DNA of 8,287 nt from an uncultured Saprospiraceae bacterium. GTDB lineage: Bacteria > Bacteroidota > Bacteroidia > Chitinophagales > Saprospiraceae. The stretch lies in assembly GCA_938002705.1 (NCBI GenBank), contig CALLAG010000179.1:1-8287 (forward strand), read 5' to 3'. A program made the position numbers and the translations under genes. The notes beneath the pieces are model-generated. The model saw only the letters and a program-made list of their open reading frames with translations, did not search any database and was not told where the DNA came from. Positions 1-6,376 of this stretch are shown here, piece after piece; the stretch's first letter is position 1, and each line of letters opens with the position of its first letter.

Positions 1-411
1 GAATGCTCCATGTGTCGACGTATGGCTATCCCCACAGACGATGGTCATCCCAGGCTTAGTGATACCTAACTCGGGTCCTATGACGTGGACGATACCCTGA
101 TTAGCATGACCTAATCCATATAATTGAATACCAAATTTATCACAATTCATAGTCAGTGTATCGACTTGTTTTCTTGATAGTTCTTCTTCTATAGGTAGAT
201 GTTGGTTCTTAGTCGGTACGTTATGATCTGCGGTACCTAAAGTCTTAGAAGTCCTAAGGACCTTGATATTCCTCTGAGTCAATCCATCGAAAGCCTGTGG
301 ACTTGTCACCTCATGAATAAAATGGTGGTCGATATACAGTACATTGCGATTGCCCTTAATTTCTTTGACTATATGGCTGTCCCATATTTTATCAAACATT
401 GTCTTACCCAT
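1..411 (-). CDS. leuC: 3-isopropylmalate dehydratase large subunit, N-terminal part
   Basis: This is the first 137 codons of a LeuC-type aconitase-family protein; the gene continues past the left edge. LeuC with LeuD isomerises 2-isopropylmalate to 3-isopropylmalate in leucine synthesis, using a 4Fe-4S cluster in the cytoplasm. The visible part carries the family hallmarks: an opening GKTMFDKIW, DHHFIHEVTSPQAFDGL near residues 28-44, ADHNVPT at 61-67, GHANQGIVH at 101-109 and CGDSHTSTHGAF at 126-137. The cluster-binding cysteines lie in the missing C-terminal part and cannot be checked. I chose the ATG at 411 because an AGGA (418-421) sits six bases upstream; the in-frame ATG at 417 directly abuts that AGGA and would only add Met-Lys. 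It follows leuA by 12 bases on the same strand, so the two are almost certainly co-transcribed. The family assignment is secure. Confidence 0.95.
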   Translation of the reverse strand, partial: MGKTMFDKIWDSHIVKEIKGNRNVLYIDHHFIHEVTSPQAFDGLTQRNIKVLRTSKTLGTADHNVPTKNQHLPIEEELSRKQVDTLTMNCDKFGIQLYGLGHANQGIVHVIGPELGITKPGMTIVCGDSHTSTHGAF

Positions 412-423
412 CTTCATTCCTTT

Positions 424-1584
424 TTATGCTAGAGCCATAACTTGATTAAGCATTACAGAAAGATCAGTATCATTGACTTCTTTCTGTCTGTCAGCTAAAT
501 CAATAAAATTCTTATATACCATATCTAAATCATCCTTAGTAAGATCATATCCTACTTCCTTAGCACGAAATGCCAGTGCAGCTCTCCCACTTCTTGCTGT
601 CAATACAATTTTTGACTGATCTACCCCTACATCTTTAGGATTTATAATTTCATAGTTATTTCTACTCTTGATGACACCATCCTGATGTATGCCAGAGGAA
701 TGTGCAAAAGCATTATCTCCTACGATGGCTTTATTAGGTTGTACGGGCATAGACATGCTTTCAGATACCATCCTGCTGATAGGATTAAGCATTTTAGTAT
801 TTATGCTGGTATAATAAGCTTCTGGATATTTCTGCTTTATAACCATGACAACTTCTTCTAAGGAGGTATTACCTGCTCGTTCGCCTATGCCGTTAAGCGT
901 ACATTCGATTTGTTCTATGCCATTTTCTATACCCGCTATGGAATTAGCTGTCGCTAATCCCAGATCATTATGACAGTGAGCTGATATGACAACATTATGT
1001 ATACCTGTTACATTTTCTTTTAAGTAAGCTATCTTCTGGCCATACTCTTGAGGAAGACAGTAGCCTGTCGTATCAGGTATATTGACAACGGTAGCACCTG
1101 CTTTGATAACAGCTTCTATAACCTTAGCGAGATATGCGTTATCAGTCCTACCTGCATCCTCTGCATAGAATTCTACATCATTTACATAAGTTTTAGCATA
1201 CTTGACTGCGGCGACTGCTCTTTCTATTATCTTATCGGGAGTGGAGTTAAATTTATATTTGATATGTTGCTCGGAGGTGCCTATACCAGTATGGATACGT
1301 GGCTTATTAGAATACATCAGTGCCTCTGCTGCGGTCTTAATATCGCTCTCCACAGCTCTAGACAAAGCACAGATAGTAGGTTCTCTCAACTCTCGAGATA
1401 TCATCGCTACAGAGTGAAAATCTCCAGGACTTGATATAGGAAAACCTGCTTCTATGACATCCACACCCATTACTTCGAGTTGCTTAGCAATCTTTAGCTT
1501 TTCAATAGGATTTAATTTGCACCCAGGGACTTGCTCTCCATCTCTGAGTGTCGTATCGAAAATTTGAATGTGTTTCTTCATCAT
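424..1584 (-). CDS. leuA: 2-isopropylmalate synthase, short form without regulatory domain
   Basis: LeuA condenses acetyl-CoA with 2-oxoisovalerate, the committed step of leucine synthesis. The 386-residue product has the DRE-TIM metallolyase signature: FDTTLRDGEQ at residues 9-18, EAGFP at 45-49, HTGIGTS at 98-104, the metal-binding HCHND at 203-207, and NGIGERAGN at 231-239. HSSGIHQDGV and TARSGRAAL further on match the post-barrel subdomains. The protein stops there. E. coli LeuA is about 523 residues and ends in a leucine-binding allosteric domain of roughly 120 residues, which is absent here, so classical leucine feedback inhibition is unlikely by that route. Such short forms are, to my knowledge, usual in Bacteroidota. 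The ATG at 1584 has AAGG (1593-1596) eight bases upstream; the next codon is also ATG (1581) and is a possible alternative. Homocitrate or citramalate synthase are relatives, but leuC next door supports isopropylmalate synthase. Confidence 0.95.
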   Translation of the reverse strand: MMKKHIQIFDTTLRDGEQVPGCKLNPIEKLKIAKQLEVMGVDVIEAGFPISSPGDFHSVAMISRELREPTICALSRAVESDIKTAAEALMYSNKPRIHTGIGTSEQHIKYKFNSTPDKIIERAVAAVKYAKTYVNDVEFYAEDAGRTDNAYLAKVIEAVIKAGATVVNIPDTTGYCLPQEYGQKIAYLKENVTGIHNVVISAHCHNDLGLATANSIAGIENGIEQIECTLNGIGERAGNTSLEEVVMVIKQKYPEAYYTSINTKMLNPISRMVSESMSMPVQPNKAIVGDNAFAHSSGIHQDGVIKSRNNYEIINPKDVGVDQSKIVLTARSGRAALAFRAKEVGYDLTKDDLDMVYKNFIDLADRQKEVNDTDLSVMLNQVMALA

Positions 1585-1615
1585 ATTTTTTACCTTGGCT
1601 TTCTTAATACTTGAT

Positions 1616-1629
1616 TAAAAATATTTTTA
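1616..1629. repeat. AT palindrome flanked by a 20-base-spaced direct repeat
   Basis: TAAAAATATTTTTA is a perfect 14-base inverted repeat. A TACTTG hexamer stands on its left (1608-1613) and another overlaps its right end (1628-1633), 20 bases apart start to start, which is close to two helical turns. Together they could form an operator or a weak RNA stem in the leuA leader. The palindrome contains only A and T, so chance is a serious alternative. Confidence 0.3.
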
Positions 1630-1634
1630 CTTGC

Positions 1635-1682
1635 TCACAAATGAGAATCAAATAAAAAAACTATTACTAAATCCAATGGCAT
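1635..1682 (-). CDS. Possible leucine leader peptide upstream of leuA
   Basis: This 15-codon frame runs ATG to TGA and reads MPLDLVIVFLFDSHL. Seven of its 15 residues are branched-chain (four Leu, two Val, one Ile), which is what a leader peptide for attenuation of a leucine operon would need. It ends 50 bases before the leuA start. A weak AGG (1692-1694) lies nine bases upstream of its ATG. Against the idea, TTA, TTG, ATA and GTT codons arise easily in AT-rich DNA, the leucine codons are not consecutive, and no GC-rich terminator hairpin with a U run lies between it and leuA. The only downstream stem is the AT-only palindrome at 1616-1629. Treat this as a hypothesis. Confidence 0.25.
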   Translation of the reverse strand: MPLDLVIVFLFDSHL

Positions 1683-1735
1683 ATAAAAAAGCCTAAACGC
1701 ATGTGTATCAATGTTTTACTTCGATAAAAATTACA

Positions 1736-3280
1736 ATGCCTAAGAAGAGTTACGACAAGCTCAGTTTATTAATCATCAGTCTTACTAAGGCTGAAAAAAG
1801 GAGTTTTAGACTATATGTCAATAGGTCTTCAGATAATGGCGATAGTAAATTTGTTCAGCTTTTTAATCAAATAGAAAAGGATGGAAATTATAATGAAGAG
1901 AAAATCTTAAAAAAATTACCTCAAATAAAAAAGAGACAATTATCTAATCTTAAGGCCAATCTATTCAGACAAATATTAACCTGTCTTCGGCTCCTTGAAA
2001 GAACTAAGATTACTGAGATAGATGTCCGGGAGCAGATCGACTTTGCTAAGATCCTCTACGAAAAAGGACTCTATAAGTCTTGCTTGGAGCTATTAGATAA
2101 GGCCAAGAAAATGGCTCTTTCTATTAACTATGAAACATTAGCTCTATCAATCCTATATTTTGAAAAAAGAATAGAGACGCAGCACGTAACGGGAAGCATG
2201 GCTATCACTGCTGAAAAATTAGCCTTGCAATCTAATGAGATTCTTGAAGGCATTAACCTTACTAATAGCTTATCCAATCTATCACTGCTCCTCTATGGTC
2301 GTTATCTCAAGCATGGTTATGTCAAAAATGAAGATGACTACTTACAACTCAAAGTATTCTTTAACAAACACCTACCAGAATATGAACTTGACGAATTAAA
2401 ATTCTATCAAAAATTATATCTGTATCAATGTTACGTATGGTTCTATAATATGACACAAGATTTTCCATTATACTACAAGTATGCTAATCGATGGGTCAAT
2501 ATATTCCACAACAATGAGGAACTGATCGTAGAGTCTACGCCTTTATTTATGAAGGGTATACATAATCTGATGAATGCTCTATTTATGTCAGGCAAAAGAG
2601 AAAAGTACAATGAGACTTTTAATTATTATAAAAAGTATGATATTCATAAAAAGACCAATGCCACTCGGAATGAAATATCTAACTATTATCTCTTCTTCCA
2701 CATCCATAATCTCAACAGATTAATTATCAATGGTCTATATGATAATAGTGCAACCGAATTAGAAGAAATCACAAATCTATTAGAAAAAAATCCTTACAAC
2801 TGGGATAATAGCAGAATTCTCGCATTCTACTATAAGATGGCTTGCGTATATTTTGGTGACAATGATCTTAATAACTGCATAGATTGTCTTAACAAGGTAA
2901 CTTATAAAAGCATGCCTGCTTTTCGTGAGGATATTCAATGCTTCGCAAGTATATTAAATCTAATTGCACATTTTGATCTAGGTAATATAGCTCTTGTCAA
3001 CTATAAGTTGAGATCTCTCTACCGTTTCTTATCCAAAATGAAAGATTTAGAAAAAGTCCAACTCGAAATTATCAAATTCCTACGACGTACTCCAAACATG
3101 GAAGCTTCAAAAATGAAAACCGAATTCAAAAACTTAAGAGATAGATTGCAGATAATCGGTACTGAAAAATATGAGAAAAGACCTTTCCTTTATTTGGATA
3201 TCATCTCATGGTTAGAAGCTAAGATAGAGGATACAACAATAGGTACGATCATCAAAAGAAAAATAAATTCCGATGTCTAA
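1736..3280 (+). CDS. Uncharacterised helical-repeat protein, 514 residues
   Basis: I recognise this as a type of long hypothetical protein conserved in Bacteroidota but know no demonstrated function. The product is almost wholly alpha-helical by eye, with a lysine-rich N-terminus (LTKAEKRSFRLYVNR, residues 16-30). It has an IKKRQLSNLKANLFRQIL segment that resembles a helical adaptor, then repeated helix pairs of TPR/solenoid character, for example residues 94-122 (FAKILYEKGLYKSCLELLDKAKK region) and a later stretch starting with AFYYKMACVYFGD. No signal peptide, membrane segment or catalytic motif is visible, so it is probably a cytoplasmic scaffold or regulator. A longer frame opens at a GTG (1703), adding 11 poorly conserved-looking residues; the ATG at 1736 is preferred because MPKKSYDKLSLLI begins the recognisable domain. 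There is no Shine-Dalgarno, only an A-rich stretch. Its last eight bases overlap pheA, suggesting coupled translation with that enzyme. Confidence 0.85.
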   Translation: MPKKSYDKLSLLIISLTKAEKRSFRLYVNRSSDNGDSKFVQLFNQIEKDGNYNEEKILKKLPQIKKRQLSNLKANLFRQILTCLRLLERTKITEIDVREQIDFAKILYEKGLYKSCLELLDKAKKMALSINYETLALSILYFEKRIETQHVTGSMAITAEKLALQSNEILEGINLTNSLSNLSLLLYGRYLKHGYVKNEDDYLQLKVFFNKHLPEYELDELKFYQKLYLYQCYVWFYNMTQDFPLYYKYANRWVNIFHNNEELIVESTPLFMKGIHNLMNALFMSGKREKYNETFNYYKKYDIHKKTNATRNEISNYYLFFHIHNLNRLIINGLYDNSATELEEITNLLEKNPYNWDNSRILAFYYKMACVYFGDNDLNNCIDCLNKVTYKSMPAFREDIQCFASILNLIAHFDLGNIALVNYKLRSLYRFLSKMKDLEKVQLEIIKFLRRTPNMEASKMKTEFKNLRDRLQIIGTEKYEKRPFLYLDIISWLEAKIEDTTIGTIIKRKINSDV

Positions 3281-4127
3281 CTCAAATAATATTAGAGTCA
3301 TAACTCAGGGTATACCGGGCAGTTTTCACTTTGAAGCTGCTAATAATTATTTTAAAAACAAGACTATAGATTTTGTTTCTGCAGACTCATTTTTAGAATT
3401 AGCTTCGGGATATATGCAAGACACTACTATCGACTATGGCGTCATGGCTATTGAAAATTCTATAGCCGGTAGCATCATCAAAAACTATAAAATCCTAAGA
3501 GAAAACAGATTCAGAATAATAGGGGAAATCTATCTGCCTATTATACATAACCTAATGGCTGTAAGAGGTCAGAACATAGAAGACATCAAAGAAGTACGCT
3601 CCCACCCTATGGCCATTAATCAGTGCTTAAGTTTTCTTAAGTCTCATAATATTCATAAATATATAACAACTACAGATACTGCTCATAGTGCTAAAGTCAT
3701 AAGCGAAAACCAAGAGAAAGGCGTTGCCGCAATAGCAAGTACACTCAGTTCTGATATCTATAATCTAGAGATTATCGCTCCAAGCATCCAAAGTTCTAAG
3801 ATCAACTACACGAGGTTTTTTAGCTTTCAGAGAGCTGAAGCTGCTATTCCAATCGGACAATTTAATAAAGCTTCAATATATCTAAGAACGACACATCAGA
3901 AAGGAAGCCTTCTCAAAGTGCTTGAAATTATCTATAAGTACGACATCAACTTAAGTAAGTTACAATCATATCCAATAATAGATAACCTAAACAAATACTA
4001 CTTCCATTTAGATTTAGAATTTGAAACATCTATACAGTACGAGAAAGTCATACCGGAATTACGAAATATAACTCAGGAGCTAGATGTCCTAGGAGTCTAT
4101 AAGAATGGTATAACTGCTATATCCTAA
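3273..4127 (+). CDS. pheA: Prephenate dehydratase with ACT domain
   Basis: This 284-residue enzyme converts prephenate to phenylpyruvate, the phenylalanine branch of aromatic amino acid synthesis. The catalytic domain (about residues 7-190) shows GIPGSFHFEAA at 13-23, GVMAIENSIAGSI at 56-68, HPMAINQCLSFL at 111-122, and the active-site NYTRF at 178-182 containing the catalytic Thr180. An ACT domain follows (about 198-280). Its two phenylalanine-binding motifs, GALV and ESRP in well-studied enzymes, read GSLL (211-214) and QSYP (231-234) here, so the allosteric site is recognisable but diverged. No chorismate mutase domain is fused, unlike E. coli PheA, so that step must be encoded elsewhere. 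The start ATG lies inside the end of the upstream gene (8-base overlap), pointing to a single transcript and translational coupling. No other aromatic pathway gene is in the window. Confidence 0.93.
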   Translation: MSNSNNIRVITQGIPGSFHFEAANNYFKNKTIDFVSADSFLELASGYMQDTTIDYGVMAIENSIAGSIIKNYKILRENRFRIIGEIYLPIIHNLMAVRGQNIEDIKEVRSHPMAINQCLSFLKSHNIHKYITTTDTAHSAKVISENQEKGVAAIASTLSSDIYNLEIIAPSIQSSKINYTRFFSFQRAEAAIPIGQFNKASIYLRTTHQKGSLLKVLEIIYKYDINLSKLQSYPIIDNLNKYYFHLDLEFETSIQYEKVIPELRNITQELDVLGVYKNGITAIS

Positions 4128-4151
4128 TAATAATCTCTCGCAGTACTTATA

Positions 4152-5732
4152 CTAGAACTCACTACTTGTCAAGAACTCTATCTCGGGATGATTATCCTGT
4201 GCCATCTTAAGCGTCCAAGCTGATTCTGCTAAGTAAACGAGCTTACCATCCTTATCCAAAGCTAAGTTGTTCTTACGACGAGAACGCAGTTCTGCTAAGG
4301 CTTCTTTATTATCTGTTTTTATCCAGCATGCTTTATGCATCGGTAGACTTTCATACTGACACTTAGCACCATACTCATGTTCTAATCTGTACTGGATGAC
4401 CTCAAACTGTAAAGCACCTACCGTACCGATGATTTTTCTATTATTAGAAATCTTAGTGAATAGCTGCGCTACACCTTCATCCATTAATTGGTCGATACCT
4501 TTGTTTAATTGCTTAGACTTAAGCGGATCTGCGTTATTGACAAATCGGAATTGCTCTGGAGAGAATGAAGGGATACCTTTAAAGTGAAGTACTTCACCTT
4601 CTGTCATAGAGTCACCTATCTTAAAGTTACCCGCATCGTACAGACCTACGATATCTCCCGGATAAGCATCATCTACAATATTCTTTTTTGATGCCATAAA
4701 CATCGTCGGGTTAGAAAATTTCATTTTCTTTTTCTGCCTTACATGGAAGTAATTTGTATTACGCTCGAATGTTCCAGAACATATACGCATAAAGGCAATA
4801 CGGTCACGATGCTTAGGGTCCATATTAGCATGGATCTTAAATACAAAACCTGAGAACTTCTCCTCCGTAGGTTCTACCATTCTCTCATCAGTCTCTCTTG
4901 ATAATGGATGAGGAGCGATATCTACAAAGCAGTCCAGCATTTCTTTGACACCAAAATTATTGACAGCACTACCAAAAAAGATAGGATTCAATAAGCCCTT
5001 CTCATATTCTTCTTTGGAGAAAGGTGGATAGACTTCTCTTACCATTTCTATATCAGATCGTAATTCGTCAGCTGCAGCTTCTCCTAAGAGATCATTAAGA
5101 CTTTCATCTGAAAGATCAGATATCTCTATCACGTCATCATCTGTCTGCTTACCGTGTGCAGAAAACAATCTTATATTATTAGCGTATAGGTTATAGACAC
5201 CTTGGAATCGCTTACCCATCCCTATAGGCCATGATAATGGACATGCTCTCATACCCAACTTCTGTTCTACATCATCTAATAAGTCAAATCCGTCAAGACC
5301 TTCCCTGTCTAACTTATTGATAAATACTATCATAGGTGTCTGACGAGTCCGACATACCGCTACTAACTTCTCCGTCTGCTCCTCCACACTCTTAGCCACA
5401 TCTATGACGACGATAGCACTATCTACAGCTGTCAGTGTTCTATAAGTATCCTCTGCAAAATCCTTGTGACCAGGCGTATCCAAGATGTTGATTTTCTTAT
5501 CTCGATATTCGAATGCCATAACCGAAGTAGCCACAGATATCCCTCTCTGCTTCTCTATCTCCATGAAGTCAGACGTAGCATGCCTCTTGATCTTATTAGA
5601 CTTTACAGCTCCAGCGACCTGTATGGCACCACCGAACAGTAAAAGCTTCTCCGTCAGAGTTGTCTTACCAGCATCAGGGTGAGATATGATGCCGAATGTC
5701 TTTCTTTTATTTATTTCTTCTTGTAATGCCAT
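4152..5732 (-). CDS. prfC: Peptide chain release factor 3
   Basis: RF3 is the translational GTPase that removes RF1 and RF2 from the ribosome after peptide release and can assist quality control of termination. The 526-residue length matches the family (E. coli RF3, 529). The G domain shows all the expected motifs: G1 HPDAGKTT at 18-25, G2 with QRGISV at 62-67, G3 DTPGH at 85-89, G4 NKLD at 139-142, and an S-W-P segment (CPLSWPIGMGKRF) fitting the RF3 variant just after it. A beta-barrel domain II and the RF3-specific C-terminal domain follow, the latter including GALQFEVIQYRLEHEYG. The HATSDFMEIEKQRGIS switch region distinguishes it from EF-G. The start ATG (5730-5732) lacks a clear Shine-Dalgarno. 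The gene is convergent with pheA, with only 24 bases between the two stops, and 93 bases downstream of the Dabb lipoprotein gene. Confidence 0.96.
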   Translation of the reverse strand: MALQEEINKRKTFGIISHPDAGKTTLTEKLLLFGGAIQVAGAVKSNKIKRHATSDFMEIEKQRGISVATSVMAFEYRDKKINILDTPGHKDFAEDTYRTLTAVDSAIVVIDVAKSVEEQTEKLVAVCRTRQTPMIVFINKLDREGLDGFDLLDDVEQKLGMRACPLSWPIGMGKRFQGVYNLYANNIRLFSAHGKQTDDDVIEISDLSDESLNDLLGEAAADELRSDIEMVREVYPPFSKEEYEKGLLNPIFFGSAVNNFGVKEMLDCFVDIAPHPLSRETDERMVEPTEEKFSGFVFKIHANMDPKHRDRIAFMRICSGTFERNTNYFHVRQKKKMKFSNPTMFMASKKNIVDDAYPGDIVGLYDAGNFKIGDSMTEGEVLHFKGIPSFSPEQFRFVNNADPLKSKQLNKGIDQLMDEGVAQLFTKISNNRKIIGTVGALQFEVIQYRLEHEYGAKCQYESLPMHKACWIKTDNKEALAELRSRRKNNLALDKDGKLVYLAESAWTLKMAQDNHPEIEFLTSSEF

Positions 5733-5753
5733 GAACGCCTAAGTTATTGGCTG

Positions 5754-5785
5754 CAAATGTATTACAAGTTTGTTAGTCGCTATAA
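5754..5785 (-). promoter_or_regulatory. Candidate prfC promoter (Bacteroidota type)
   Basis: On the minus strand TACATTTG (5754-5761) matches the Bacteroidota -7 consensus TAnnTTTG exactly. A TTA at 5783-5785, one base from the TTG of the -33 element, lies 21 bases upstream. Transcription would begin close to 5750, giving a leader of about 17 bases before the ATG at 5732. The -7 match is seen directly; activity is inferred, and co-transcription from the upstream lipoprotein gene is also possible. Confidence 0.4.
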
Positions 5786-5825
5786 CTTTTATATGAATCA
5801 AATGTCAGTATAGAAGCGTATTATC

Positions 5826-6248
5826 CTATAGTGCCCAGTAGTCTATCACAGTTACATCCTCTACATATGGACCTATCAATTTTACAAACGCAAGATGATC
5901 AGGATGTGGCAGATACTTTTCTCTATCCTCCTCAGAACCGAATGTGACTAAAAAACAGTGAGTAAATCCTTTGTCCAATCCTTCAGGGCTATTATTTACA
6001 CCCCATTCAAAATCTTTTATTGATGGTATTTTACCCTGTAGAGCGGCAAAGGCCGTCTCGATCTCCTCTATCTTTTCATAATCTGCTGATTCGTTAAAAT
6101 TAAATAATACAACATGCCTAAGAAGGGCCTTATTAGTATCTACCAAGCTCTCCTGGGTATTCTTATTATCTTTAGAAGTTTCTTTTTTATTATCACAAGA
6201 CATAATTGTGATGCTGAGTACTGATATAAAAAGTACTATGAATTTCAT
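5826..6248 (-). CDS. Dabb-domain lipoprotein
   Basis: The 140-residue product has a lipoprotein signal: a Lys at position 2, a hydrophobic stretch at residues 3-16, and the lipobox ITIMSC with Cys18 as the lipidated residue. A polar, Lys/Asn/Glu-rich linker (19-41) follows, then a single Dabb (stress-responsive alpha-beta barrel) domain at about 43-138. Domain hallmarks are LRHVVLFNF (43-51), FEWGVNNSPEGLDKGFTHC (80-98), YLPHPDHLAFV (112-122) and DVTVIDYW (131-138). Dabb proteins are small dimeric ferredoxin-like barrels of varied or unknown function; most lack a signal peptide, so an envelope location is noteworthy. No acidic surface-export signal directly follows the Cys, which fits a periplasm-facing lipoprotein. 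The open frame extends upstream to a TTG (6266), but the ATG at 6248 is chosen because it begins a textbook signal peptide and has GGAG (6261-6264) upstream. Biochemical role unknown. Confidence 0.85.
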   Translation of the reverse strand: MKFIVLFISVLSITIMSCDNKKETSKDNKNTQESLVDTNKALLRHVVLFNFNESADYEKIEEIETAFAALQGKIPSIKDFEWGVNNSPEGLDKGFTHCFLVTFGSEEDREKYLPHPDHLAFVKLIGPYVEDVTVIDYWAL

Positions 6249-6376
6249 AATTATAATTTTCTCCAAGGTATAAAAAGTCTATTCAATGTCAATATTCATT
6301 CTTATTTTACATTCGACTAATGAGTTTAATAACAATTAGGCAATTTTATACTTTACCTACTAAGAATAAATATATC
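6249..6376. promoter_or_regulatory. Divergent intergenic region, Dabb lipoprotein / DUF885 gene
   Basis: This AT-rich gap separates two divergently transcribed genes for exported proteins and must hold both promoters. Apart from the weak minus-strand candidate listed separately, I found no TTG/TAnnTTTG pair for the plus-strand gene. The nearest plus-strand -7-like box is TATTTTAC, which has two mismatches. If the DUF885 start is really at 6320, the gap is shorter by 57 bases. Confidence 0.4.
6263..6292 (-). promoter_or_regulatory. Weak candidate promoter for the Dabb lipoprotein
   Basis: On the minus strand a TTG (6290-6292, within TTGACA) is followed after 19 bases by TACCTTGG (6263-6270), one mismatch from the Bacteroidota -7 consensus TAnnTTTG. 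The predicted start of transcription would fall only about ten bases before the ATG at 6248, giving a very short leader and placing the GGAG partly in the promoter, so the call is weak. Confidence 0.25.

Larger units (their letters stand above)
1585..1735. promoter_or_regulatory. Divergent regulatory region between leuA and the 514-residue gene
   Basis: This AT-rich gap must hold the promoters of leuA (minus) and of the plus-strand pair. No convincing promoter was found. The Bacteroidota pattern is TTG at -33 and TAnnTTTG at -7, about 19-21 bases apart. On the minus strand the nearest match is TTTATTTG (1650-1657) with TTG (1674-1676) at a 17-base spacing, which is imperfect. Another is TAATTTTT (1726-1733), whose nearest TTG is about 22 bases away. 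The gap also holds a perfect 14-base AT palindrome (1616-1629), two copies of TACTTG exactly 20 bases apart (1608-1613 and 1628-1633), a CTCA/TGAG inverted repeat (1634-1645), and a small Leu-rich reading frame on the minus strand, listed separately. These elements are seen directly; a regulatory role is inferred from position. Confidence 0.5.

Noticed and set aside
1048..1434. A 128-codon open frame on the plus strand opposite leuA, and an overlapping 71-codon one at 1202-1417
   Set aside because: Both lie fully antisense to a well-supported leuA reading frame, have low-complexity Cys/Ser/Ile-rich content and match no family I know.
1701..1735. Start of the 514-residue gene at GTG 1703, or an ATG at 1701
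   Set aside because: The ATG at 1701 is in another frame and meets a stop within nine codons; the GTG adds residues with no family character and no ribosome binding site.
4128..4151. Possible terminator between convergent pheA and prfC
   Set aside because: The only inverted repeat nearby is a 4-base stem (AGTA/TACT, 4142-4153) without a U run, too weak to call.
4396..5682. Plus-strand open frames of about 63-65 codons opposite prfC
   Set aside because: They are antisense to conserved GTPase coding sequence and show no recognisable domain.
5809..5830. TATAG/CTATA inverted repeat at the stop of the Dabb lipoprotein gene
   Set aside because: Five AT-rich pairs around a 12-base loop with no T run; not credible as a terminator.
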